12,156 nucleotides of DNA from Microcaldota archaeon (GTDB lineage Archaea; Micrarchaeota; Micrarchaeia; Norongarragalinales; CAINOH01), in assembly GCA_027371655.1 (NCBI GenBank), contig DAHXMR010000094.1:1-12156 (forward strand), in the 5' to 3' direction. The position numbers and the translations under genes were made by a program. Each line of letters opens with the position of its first letter. Within the stretch, counting starts at the first letter, position 1. Below are positions 5,713 through 11,504 of this stretch, one piece after another. A model generated the notes under the pieces. That model was not told where the DNA came from. It did no database searches and saw nothing but the letters and a program-made list of their open reading frames with translations.

Positions 5713-6057
5713 TCATCTGGAATAAGTTTGTGTTCCTTGGTCCGTTTTTATTGCAAGATTAGTAATTTGCCCAAGTAGCCTATTTCCAGAAGTGTCTTGG
5801 CAGTCCACTCCTGAAAAGGACTCCTTCTGACCAGAATCCACTACTACGCTAGACCTACAGCGATAATATGAATTAGCAATTATTTCGACGTTAGTCCATG
5901 AAAAATCATCACGATTAATTAGGGTTATATCTGTCGAAATACCGCCTATTTGAACTGAATCAAACGTCTGTACTTCTGCATTTAGAACCGGCTTCGAAGT
6001 ACAACCAGCTATTAGAAAAACAGCTACCTGAAATCCAAACAAAAGCAAAAACTTCAC
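5713..6057 (-). CDS. Small AT-rich lipoprotein, unknown function
   Basis: This 114-residue protein has a hydrophobic signal peptide ending in LIAGC (Cys19), a lipobox, so it should be anchored to the outer membrane face. The mature part contains the pattern DITLINRDDFSWTNVEIIAN followed by YYRC, which looks like a small extracellular beta-sandwich domain of the FxLYD or related lipoprotein type. Two further cysteines (67, 86) could form a disulfide. The start is GTG at 6057, with GGGGGTG six nt upstream and a TATA-like CTTTAAATG at 6108-6116. Codon use is visibly AT-richer than in the neighbouring genes, and the gene sits directly beside a tRNA cluster, a common entry point for acquired DNA. 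No function can be assigned; the lipoprotein call is good and the domain resemblance is weak. Confidence 0.75.
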   Translation of the reverse strand: MKFLLLFGFQVAVFLIAGCTSKPVLNAEVQTFDSVQIGGISTDITLINRDDFSWTNVEIIANSYYRCRSSVVVDSGQKESFSGVDCQDTSGNRLLGQITNLAIKTDQGTQTYSR

Positions 6058-6107
6058 TCAAACACCCCCTACGTCCTTAAGAAAACCCCAAATATGTTTG
6101 TCGCCGA

Positions 6108-6116
6108 CATTTAAAG
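6108..6116 (-). promoter_or_regulatory. TATA box for the small lipoprotein gene
   Basis: CTTTAAATG on the minus strand predicts a start site near 6086 and a leader of about 28 nt that includes the GGGGGTG ribosome binding site. Confidence 0.5.
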
Positions 6117-6174
6117 TGCGTTTTTTACCCCCATCGGCCGCGCCACCAAATGGTTCCATCCGCTTTTAGCGAAA

Positions 6175-6184
6175 GATAAAAAAG
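6175..6184 (+). promoter_or_regulatory. TATA box for the four-helix membrane protein gene
   Basis: GATAAAAAAG is centred about 28 nt before the GTG at 6207, which fits a leaderless transcript starting at that codon. Confidence 0.5.
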
Positions 6185-6206
6185 GAAACCCCGCGCAAGT
6201 TTTTTC

Positions 6207-6713
6207 GTGGACCAGAAAAGGCAGCTTGAAATGGTGAGCGAGGAGCCCAGTTACCTGGGAGAGCACGAGCTCACGCACAGCATGGCGGACGCGCAGGCGG
6301 AAGGCCGCACGATGCTGAGCGCGGGCGGCATAATATTCGGCTTCCTGCTGAACGTCGCGCTGCAGTCCTCGGGCGGGTCGGACCGGCCGGAAGCGTTCCT
6401 CATACAGATTGCCGCGCTGTTGTGCAGCGCGGTTTCGCTCATGCTTTTCGCAATGCCCACGATTTACCACCACCTCGAATTTCCGTACAAGAACCAGGAA
6501 AAGTTCATTTTGAGAAGCCACTACTTCCTGTCATTGGGCATCCTTTTCTTCGGCGTAACCGTGTTTTTGGGGATAACCCTCGCGTTTTACAGCAGGCTCG
6601 GGGCGCAGTCGTGGCTTTTGGCGATCGCGACGTTCGTTTTCCTGGCGCTGCTGTACCGCATGCGCTCCAAGGAGTTCCTGGTGCGCAACCCCCCGTCCAA
6701 CCCCGCGGAATAA
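6207..6713 (+). CDS. Four-helix membrane protein, DUF6328-like
   Basis: This 168-residue protein has four hydrophobic helices: IIFGFLLNVALQ, FLIQIAALLCSAVSLMLFA, FLSLGILFFGVTVFLGITLAF and WLLAIATFVFLALLY. The layout resembles DUF6328 proteins: an acidic N terminus, then EGRTMLSAGGIIFGFLL, then MPTIYHHLEFP after the second helix and a charged stretch before the third. That family's function is unknown. The start is GTG at 6207, supported by the TATA position for a leaderless mRNA; the ATG at 6231 is a possible shorter start, with no clear ribosome binding site. The gene stands alone between a divergent lipoprotein gene and the L10e gene. The membrane topology is clear; the family assignment rests on recalled pattern only. 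Confidence 0.75.
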   Translation: MDQKRQLEMVSEEPSYLGEHELTHSMADAQAEGRTMLSAGGIIFGFLLNVALQSSGGSDRPEAFLIQIAALLCSAVSLMLFAMPTIYHHLEFPYKNQEKFILRSHYFLSLGILFFGVTVFLGITLAFYSRLGAQSWLLAIATFVFLALLYRMRSKEFLVRNPPSNPAE

Positions 6714-6761
6714 AGCGTAAGTTGCAGGCGCTGCGCCCTTTGCGGTTTTGCAATGCCGCAC

Positions 6762-6791
6762 GCCGGGAAATGGCCGAATTATTTTCCCGGC
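6762..6791 (+). repeat. Perfect 9-bp inverted repeat between the membrane protein gene and L10e
   Basis: GCCGGGAAA (6762-6770) and TTTCCCGGC (6783-6791) are exact complements around a 12-nt loop. The repeat lies just upstream of the L10e TATA box and could be an end-of-transcript structure or an operator. The rest of 6714-6954 holds no gene. Confidence 0.55.
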
Positions 6792-6802
6792 TTGCAATAG
6801 GT

Positions 6803-6810
6803 TTTTATAA
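6803..6810 (+). promoter_or_regulatory. TATA box for the L10e gene, with a long leader
   Basis: TTTTATAA predicts a start near 6833 and a leader of about 120 nt. The leader contains a CCTTTT/AAAAGG hairpin (6868-6886) and AAGTC/GACTT followed by T residues near 6912-6931, which could act as an attenuator. Confidence 0.55.
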
Positions 6811-6954
6811 TTGCCATCGCAATACAATACCTGCTTTTAAGCCCGAAAATCAAGCCTTCTTTTGGGTCCTTTTTTGTGGCAAAAGGCAAATGAAAGTTGA
6901 CAGCATCTCTTCAAGTCGAGCGAGACTTTTTCCATTAAAGGTTGGTGTTTTGAA

Positions 6955-7680
6955 ATGGGTTTGAGGCCGGCAAAAACAGTCAGAATAGCACAAGGGCAGG
7001 TTTGGGCGAGGATTTCCCAGAGGACCCCCCGCAAAAGCTTCGTGAAAGGCGCACCACGCCCCAAAGTCCGGCAGTACCACATGGGCGCCGACAAGTACTA
7101 CGAGGCCCAAGTCGAGCTCGCGTCCGTCGGCGACATCCAGTTGCGCGACAACGCGATTGAAAGCGCGCGCCAGGCCGCGAACAGGTGCCTGGAAAAACAG
7201 CTCATCTCAAACTACTACCTCACCGTGCTGAAATACCCGCACTTGGTCATCCGTGAAAAGGGCGCAATGGGAGTCGCAGGCGCGGACCGCATCTCCAAGG
7301 GAATGAAGCTCGCGTTCGGCAAGCCCAAGGGCCGCATGGTGCGCGTGCTCGCCGGCGAAAGCGTTTTCCGCGGCAGGGTGATGGCAAAGGACATACCCGT
7401 GCTCAAGGAAGCGCTCACCCGCGGAAAGCTCAAACTTTCCGGAAACTTCACGTTCAAACTCAAGGACATAACGCAAGACCCCCAAAACCTCGCCAAGAAG
7501 GGCAGGGAAGCCAAGGTCTTCAAGAAAATCGAAATCGAAAAGCCCAAGGAAGAAGCCGCGGCAACGCCCGCAGAAGGCGCTGCAGCCGCAGAAGGCAAAG
7601 CCGAAGCCGGAAAAGAAACTGGCAAGGAAGCCGAAGCCAAGGGCTCCGAGGCAAAGGGCGGAAAAGGCGCGAAGAAATAA
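6955..7680 (+). CDS. rpl10e: Ribosomal protein L10e (uL16 family) with a long low-complexity tail
   Basis: The first 170 or so residues are a full archaeal L10e: MGLRPAKTVR at the start, then RQYHMGADKYYEAQVEL, the conserved LKYPHLVIREKGAMGVAGAD region and GKPKGRMVRV. This protein of the large subunit sits near the peptidyl transferase centre and 5S rRNA and contacts tRNA. Archaeal members usually end at about 170-180 residues; this one has 241. From about residue 190 the tail is Lys/Glu, then Ala/Glu/Gly/Lys-rich, resembling tails of some ribosomal stalk or DPANN proteins. The ATG has GGTTGGTG upstream. The gene is followed at once by a hairpin and a T-tract, so it is probably monocistronic. 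The core call is firm; the role of the tail is unknown. Confidence 0.96.
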   Translation: MGLRPAKTVRIAQGQVWARISQRTPRKSFVKGAPRPKVRQYHMGADKYYEAQVELASVGDIQLRDNAIESARQAANRCLEKQLISNYYLTVLKYPHLVIREKGAMGVAGADRISKGMKLAFGKPKGRMVRVLAGESVFRGRVMAKDIPVLKEALTRGKLKLSGNFTFKLKDITQDPQNLAKKGREAKVFKKIEIEKPKEEAAATPAEGAAAAEGKAEAGKETGKEAEAKGSEAKGGKGAKK

Positions 7681-7685
7681 CCACC

Positions 7686-7782
7686 CCTTTCTTTTTTAGA
7701 AAAAAAGAAAGGTCTGGTTGAACGCCAAAGAAAAAACGTCTAAACGCGCCAGTCCAATTCCGTCCCCCTTTTTTATTTTTTT
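7686..7782 (+). terminator. Hairpin and T-tract after L10e
   Basis: CCTTTCTTTTTT (7686-7697) and AAAAAAGAAAGG (7701-7712) form a perfect 12-bp hairpin with loop AGA, starting six nt after the stop codon. A T-rich run (7769-7782) follows 56 nt later and is the likely termination site. Confidence 0.65.
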
Positions 7783-7812
7783 AAGAAGATTAGCGCAAGC
7801 TGGCTTAGGCAA

Positions 7813-7822
7813 GTTTAATTTG
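7813..7822 (+). promoter_or_regulatory. TATA box for the 240-residue orphan gene
   Basis: GTTTAATTTG, centred about 35 nt before the ATG at 7852, predicts a leader of about 9 nt. No ribosome binding site is visible. Confidence 0.5.
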
Positions 7823-7851
7823 CGTCAAACTCCAAATTATCACAGATACTA

Positions 7852-8574
7852 ATGACAACTTGTATTAGAGTGATTGGAGTAAAACATAAGGAAGACGGGT
7901 GGGGACAAAGTCCACCTAAACACGTAAATACCGTCCTAGACCTCACATCGTCCTTAGCAACAAAATTTGGTCTTGAAAGCAACGGTCTTTTCTTTAGAAG
8001 TGTGGGCGCCAACCTAGCTAAGCGTAAACCAAATTGTATTGTAGCATTGTTCAGATTGTTCAATAGAACGCCAACCCCCACTGCAACAGTTCTTGAAGAC
8101 TCGCCAGATGAGATTGCTCTGGGTTTTTTGGAGAACGCCATGTATGAATCAAACTCAACAATAGGGTCACCAAACGGGCTCAATGGAGTAAAACAAACCT
8201 GCAATAACCATTATACAGACTGCGCTGACATCAATCCGCAAGTAAAAGCATCAATAGAAAAAATAGTTCAAAAAATTCATAACGCAACAATTAACCTCCC
8301 GCCCGAACAAGCAAACATGCAACTAAAAGACCTTGGAAAAGCCATATGCGTAAAACGGTCAATCAATATGCTTTCCAAAGCCAAACTGTTGAACCTTGAA
8401 GAAATAATCATTGGTGGCGCGCATGCACTCCACTTAGAGGCCCTAGGTTCAATTAGATCGCCAGCATTAGACGATGAAACAAAGCAGTACCTTAAAGAGA
8501 ACTCAGAGGAAATAACGCGGGAGATAGACGCATACAATAAACTGAAAACCGTCCTAGAACGAGTTACAGCATAA
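7852..8574 (+). CDS. AT-rich orphan protein with two GxxH motifs
   Basis: This 240-residue protein is soluble, with no signal peptide or membrane helix. Two histidine motifs stand out: IRVIGVKH at the N terminus (G9 to H12) and IIIGGAH near the C terminus (G188 to H191), each at the end of a predicted strand. TraB/TIKI/GumN-type hydrolases have an N-terminal and a C-terminal GxxH motif in similar places, so a distant relationship is possible. The rest does not match that family clearly, and no catalytic Glu was identified. Cysteines at 117 and 124 flank a short CNNHYTDC segment that could bind metal. Codon use is AT-richer than in L10e or the PIN-ATPase gene on either side, which suggests acquisition or relaxed selection. 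The gene has its own weak promoter and is flanked by a terminator and by the next gene's promoter. Confidence 0.65.
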   Translation: MTTCIRVIGVKHKEDGWGQSPPKHVNTVLDLTSSLATKFGLESNGLFFRSVGANLAKRKPNCIVALFRLFNRTPTPTATVLEDSPDEIALGFLENAMYESNSTIGSPNGLNGVKQTCNNHYTDCADINPQVKASIEKIVQKIHNATINLPPEQANMQLKDLGKAICVKRSINMLSKAKLLNLEEIIIGGAHALHLEALGSIRSPALDDETKQYLKENSEEITREIDAYNKLKTVLERVTA

Positions 8575-8593
8575 TACGCCCAGCCTAAAAGAA

Positions 8594-8602
8594 CTTATTA
8601 AG
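8594..8602 (+). promoter_or_regulatory. TATA box for the PIN-ATPase-KH gene
   Basis: CTTATTAAG, centred about 40 nt before the ATG, predicts a leader of about 13 nt. A weak GGAAGTG site lies 8 nt before the start. Confidence 0.5.
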
Positions 8603-8637
8603 CAAAAAATCTTGAAGTCATTGGAAGTGTTTACAAA

Positions 8638-10263
8638 ATGAAAATCATTGTTCCCGACACGGGCGTGTTGATTGACGGCCGCATTACCCAGCTTGCGGCG
8701 CGCGAAAAAGCCAAAGTCAAAGTCGTGGTCAGCAAATGCGTGCTTGCCGAGCTTGAATACCAGGCAAACGCGGGAAGGGAAACCGGGTTCACCGGCCTTG
8801 ACGAGTTGAAGAAGCTCGGAGCGCTTGCAAAGGAAGGGAAAATCGACATGGAGTTCGCGGGCGAGCGGCCCTCCGCAATCGATGTGCAGGGCGCGCGCTT
8901 CGGTGAAATAGACGCCAAAATCAGGGCGACCGCAAAATCCCTTGGCGAACACGCGATTCTTTACACTACGGACAAGGTGCAGGCAGCAGTTGCCGAAGCG
9001 GAAAACATTGCGGTCGAATACCTGGAGCCCATCGTGGCGCCAAAGGCAACCGGATTGCCGTTTGCAAGGTTCTTCGACCCCGGAAACGTTTTGTCCGTGC
9101 ACTTCAAGGAAAACTGCGTTCCACTTGCCAAGGCGGGCAAGCCCGGCGCGTTCGAACTTTTGAAAGCCGATTCGCGCGAATACTCCGCGGACGAAATAGA
9201 GCAGATGGCAAAGGACGCGGTCGAGTTTTCCAAGCGCGAGAAAAAAAGCTACATCGAAATAGACAAGAAAGGCGCACTCGTCGTGCAGGCGCGCGAATAC
9301 CGCGTGACGTTCACCAAGCCCCCGTTCTCAGAGGGAGCCGAACTCACGGTCGTCAAGCCCCTTGTCAAGCTCTCGCTTTCAGACTACGAAATTTCCCCAT
9401 CGCTCCTGTCACGGCTTGAGGAAAAAGCCGAAGGAATAGTAATCGCGGGACCGCCGGGAAGCGGGAAAAGCACGCTTGCAAGCGCATTGGCGGAAGATTA
9501 TGCCGCGAAAAGGAAAATCGTCAAGACCTTGGAACAGCCCCGCGACTTGCAGGTGGGGCCCGAAATAACGCAATACGCGCCCTTGGAGGGAAGCTTCGAG
9601 GCCGCATCCGACATTCTCCTGCTTGTAAGACCAGACTACACGATTTTCGACGAAGTGCGCAAGACCGTTGATTTCCGCGTGTTCGCGGACCTTCGCATGG
9701 CGGGAATCGGCATGGTCGGCGTGGTGCACGCGGCAAAGGCAATCGACGCCATACAGCGCTTCATCGGCAAAATCGAGCTCGGCGTCATTCCCCAAGTCGT
9801 TGACACGGTAATATTCATTGCCAAAGGGCGCATTGCCAAAACGTATTCGCTTTCATTCGTGGTTCGCACGCCGTACGGCATGATGGAAAAAGACCTCGCC
9901 CGCCCAGTGATAGAAATCCGCGACCTGGACACCAACGAACTCGAATACGAAATCTACAAGTACGGCGAAGAAACGGTAGTGATTTCCCTTGCCGCCGCGC
10001 GCAAGGGCAGCAAAGGCGGCCGCAGGGGAGCAAGCCACGGCGGGGACTACGAAGACGAGACAAGCAGACGCGTTCTTTCCGACAAGCGCATTAGGAAGAT
10101 AATCTCCCGCTACGCCACCAACTTCGAAATGGAAATCGAGGGCAACAAACTCGTGCTCTACGTTCCCGAAGACCAGCTCGCAAGAGTAATCGGGAAGGGC
10201 GGCAAGCGCATCGCCGACCTCGAACAGCAAATTGGCGCCCGCGTCGACGTAAGGGCGAAGTAA
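8638..10263 (+). CDS. PIN-domain/PilT-like ATPase/KH-domain protein (COG1855 type)
   Basis: This 541-residue protein has three parts. The N-terminal PIN nuclease domain (about 1-130) carries the four acidic residues of the family: Asp7 in VPDTGVLIDG, Glu38, Asp92 and Asp112. A PilT/VirB11-like ATPase (about 240-440) has Walker A GPPGSGKST (271-279) and the acidic pair Asp338-Glu339 in YTIFDEVR. A C-terminal KH domain has the IGKGG loop (518-522). The family is widespread in archaea and is thought to act on RNA, joining ATP-driven movement to nuclease action, but its substrate is not established. Full-length relatives are often around 600 residues or more, so this one is slightly short, mostly between the domains. 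It is transcribed alone from a TATA promoter and ends in a clear hairpin terminator. Confidence 0.93.
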   Translation: MKIIVPDTGVLIDGRITQLAAREKAKVKVVVSKCVLAELEYQANAGRETGFTGLDELKKLGALAKEGKIDMEFAGERPSAIDVQGARFGEIDAKIRATAKSLGEHAILYTTDKVQAAVAEAENIAVEYLEPIVAPKATGLPFARFFDPGNVLSVHFKENCVPLAKAGKPGAFELLKADSREYSADEIEQMAKDAVEFSKREKKSYIEIDKKGALVVQAREYRVTFTKPPFSEGAELTVVKPLVKLSLSDYEISPSLLSRLEEKAEGIVIAGPPGSGKSTLASALAEDYAAKRKIVKTLEQPRDLQVGPEITQYAPLEGSFEAASDILLLVRPDYTIFDEVRKTVDFRVFADLRMAGIGMVGVVHAAKAIDAIQRFIGKIELGVIPQVVDTVIFIAKGRIAKTYSLSFVVRTPYGMMEKDLARPVIEIRDLDTNELEYEIYKYGEETVVISLAAARKGSKGGRRGASHGGDYEDETSRRVLSDKRIRKIISRYATNFEMEIEGNKLVLYVPEDQLARVIGKGGKRIADLEQQIGARVDVRAK

Positions 10264-10309
10264 ATCCGATTGTTTTACGAAATTCGTACCGGCTTCTTCG
10301 GATTTTTTT
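10263..10309 (+). terminator. Nested hairpin terminator of the PIN-ATPase-KH gene
   Basis: AATCCGA (10263-10269, starting in the stop codon) pairs with TCGGATT (10298-10304). An inner TACGAA/TTCGTA hairpin (10276-10288) lies inside, and a run of seven T residues follows. Confidence 0.7.
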
Positions 10310-10327
10310 CGCCTTTTTCCCCACACC

Positions 10328-10340
10328 ATTAATAAGTTTA
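10328..10340 (+). promoter_or_regulatory. TATA box for the structured leader and mini-protein
   Basis: ATTAATAAGTTTA predicts transcription from about 10360, exactly where the first hairpin of the structured stretch begins. Confidence 0.6.
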
Positions 10341-10360
10341 AAGCGCTTTTTTCAAATCAT

Positions 10361-10477
10361 CGGAAAAAAGTTTTCCGCAAGTTATTTTATTTCCTTTTCA
10401 AAGACAGCGTGAACGCTGCCGAAAGGTTTGTTTTTAGTTAGCGATAGCGCGGGCAGTTTTGCCACGCGCGGTTTTTT
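10361..10477 (+). ncRNA. Candidate structured leader or small RNA
   Basis: Three hairpins follow the predicted start site: CGGAAAA with TTTTCCG (10361-10377); CAGCG with CGCTG around TGAA (10405-10418), enclosed by CCTTT/AAAGG; and a terminator-like hairpin (10447-10469) followed by T6. Either this is a small RNA of about 115 nt with its own promoter and terminator, or it is a leader that controls read-through into the mini-protein gene at 10502. No known RNA family was recognised and no C/D boxes were found. Confidence 0.5.
10447..10477 (+). terminator. Terminator-like hairpin ahead of the mini-protein gene
   Basis: GCGCGGGCA (10447-10455) pairs with TGCC and CGCGC (10460-10469, one bulged A) around the loop GTTT, followed by six T residues (10472-10477). 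It lies 25 nt before the mini-protein start codon. Confidence 0.6.
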
Positions 10478-10501
10478 GCAAAAAAAAAAGGTGGTTTTGG
10501 G

Positions 10502-10630
10502 ATGGACGAATGCGAAGGATGCGGCTTGTGCTTCTTGAAGTTCCAGCAGTACCAGCGCGCGAAAATGCCGTCTATGGGAATCGCGGCAACGGAGTTGTTC
10601 GACGGCGCGAAGAAAACGGAAAGCGACTAA
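10502..10630 (+). CDS. 42-residue CxxCxxC mini-protein
   Basis: ATG at 10502 has a strong GGTGG site 8 nt upstream, and the frame runs to TAA at 10628-10630. The product opens MDECEGCGLC, with Cys4, Cys7 and Cys10 in CxxCxxC spacing, followed by a short helix-like segment (FLKFQQYQRAK) and a Gly/Ala/Lys tail. The spacing is that of the first three ligands of a ferredoxin-type [4Fe-4S] site, but no fourth cysteine follows, so a cluster would need an outside ligand or a dimer; zinc binding is an alternative. Its stop overlaps the stop of the convergent nitroreductase gene by 4 bp. Support is the ribosome binding site, the dense Cys motif at the very N terminus and GC-rich codon use like the neighbours. 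No family is recognised; function is unknown. Confidence 0.7.
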   Translation: MDECEGCGLCFLKFQQYQRAKMPSMGIAATELFDGAKKTESD

Positions 10631-11154
10631 TCCTTTTCTTCAATCGCCACGTCTGCCAACGGCTTCCTGCTGGTCGCGGAGTACCCGGCCGAAGCGAAGC
10701 CCACCGGCAAAATGGAAACCGGGACAAGCCCTGCTTTGGCGAATTCCTTTCCGCACGCCTTCTTCGCTTCGGCGGAGTCGAAACCTCCCACCCATACCGA
10801 GGACAATCCGAGGGCGGCGGTTGCAAGCTGGGCGTAGCTGCAGGCGATTGCCGCATCCTGTATCGAGTAAAGGGTTTCCCCGCGCTTGCCGTATTTTACC
10901 GCACTTGCACCCGCGTCAGCGAAAAACACCAGTATTACCGGGGGCTCGCACAAGAAGTCCTGGCTTGCGGCCTTGGCAATCGCGATGCGGGTCTCCCGTT
11001 TTTTTGCGACGAAAATCTTGTACGCCTGCAAGTCGCCCGCCGAAGGCGCGCTGTTTGCGGCAAGCAAAATCTTGCGCAAATCGCCTTGCGAAACGGGCTT
11101 GGGCAAAAAACACCGCATCGAATGCCGGTTGTTCAACACGTCGAAAAATTCCAT
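10627..11154 (-). CDS. FMN-dependent nitroreductase-family protein
   Basis: From the ATG at 11154 the product is 175 residues, the size of a compact nitroreductase fold. Family signatures are visible: FDVLNNRHSMRCF near the N terminus (the R-x-S-x-R flavin-phosphate pattern), AANSAPSAGDLQAYKIFV, the central SIQDAAIACSYAQLATAALGL helix and ILPVGFAS near the end. Members bind FMN as dimers and reduce nitro compounds, quinones, flavins or other small molecules with NAD(P)H; the substrate here is unknown. The frame is open further upstream to 11310, but that part translates a structured repeat and the real start is set by GGGTGGTGGGG just ahead of 11154. Upstream on the same strand lie element B, a 58-residue protein and a radical SAM enzyme. 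The stop overlaps that of the mini-protein on the other strand. Confidence 0.92.
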   Translation of the reverse strand: MEFFDVLNNRHSMRCFLPKPVSQGDLRKILLAANSAPSAGDLQAYKIFVAKKRETRIAIAKAASQDFLCEPPVILVFFADAGASAVKYGKRGETLYSIQDAAIACSYAQLATAALGLSSVWVGGFDSAEAKKACGKEFAKAGLVPVSILPVGFASAGYSATSRKPLADVAIEEKD

Positions 11155-11211
11155 TGCCCCACCACCCAACTTCAAGCGAACGGCTTGATTCTCTCGCGCT
11201 CCGCAATCTCT

Positions 11212-11283
11212 TCCCGCTGTTTTTGCGCCCCTCTGCCGATGAGGGGCAACCTTTCGGTTTCCCCTCGGCGCAGAGTGCGCCGA
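11212..11283 (-). ncRNA. Candidate structured RNA element, copy B, ahead of the nitroreductase gene
   Basis: On the minus strand TCGGCGCA pairs with TGCGCCGA around CTC (11283-11265). GAGGGG (11266-11261) can pair with CCCCTC (11246-11241), closing a helix with AACC/GGTT and a GAAA tetraloop. The same CCCCTC can instead pair with a second GAGGGG (11233-11228) around ATCGGCA. The element ends GCAAAAACAGCGGGA. Hairpin 1, GGTTG, ATCGGC, the G-rich strand, GCAAAA and CAGCGGGA are shared in order with 5399-5526. It lies in the 152-nt gap between the 58-residue gene and the nitroreductase start. Confidence 0.5.
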
Positions 11284-11306
11284 CTCCCCTTCCCCAATCT
11301 TCAAAC

Positions 11307-11483
11307 TCACGAAAATGGCTTTAAGCGTTCGCGTTCTGCTACGTCCTCGCGTTGCTTTTCAACCCAGGCCTCGACGGGTTCGCCCTTCTTTCTTTTTTTC
11401 AGCTTTTTGCGCAACTCTTCGGGCAGGTCTTTGAGCACGCCGTCAACGAACTCTTCCTCGGTCTTTTCAGCGCTTTTTGCCAA
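11307..11483 (-). CDS. 58-residue highly charged protein, unknown function
   Basis: Starting at TTG (11481-11483), 21 nt after the radical SAM stop, an open frame encodes 58 residues dominated by Glu and Lys: AKSAEKTEEEFVDGVLKDLP, then EELRKKLKKRKKGEPVEAW and VEKQREDVAERERLKPFS. It reads as two amphipathic helices with a GEPVEAW turn between. There is no signal peptide, cysteine or membrane segment. Codon choice resembles the neighbours, and the same-strand position directly behind the radical SAM gene suggests translational coupling in one operon. The start is uncertain because no clear ribosome binding site precedes it; no ATG or GTG in frame is available. No family is recognised. It could be a small adaptor or nucleic-acid-binding protein, but nothing shows this. 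Confidence 0.6.
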   Translation of the reverse strand: MAKSAEKTEEEFVDGVLKDLPEELRKKLKKRKKGEPVEAWVEKQREDVAERERLKPFS

Positions 11484-11504
11484 TTTGCATCAACAAACGA
11501 AAGG

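Noticed and set aside
6121..6140. CCCCCATCGGC at 6127-6137 as another copy of element A
   Set aside because: Only 11 nt match, and neither hairpin 1 nor the downstream G-rich strand is present.
11155..11310. N-terminal extension of the nitroreductase frame to 11310
   Set aside because: The added residues are not nitroreductase-like, they translate structured element B, and a strong ribosome binding site precedes the ATG at 11154.
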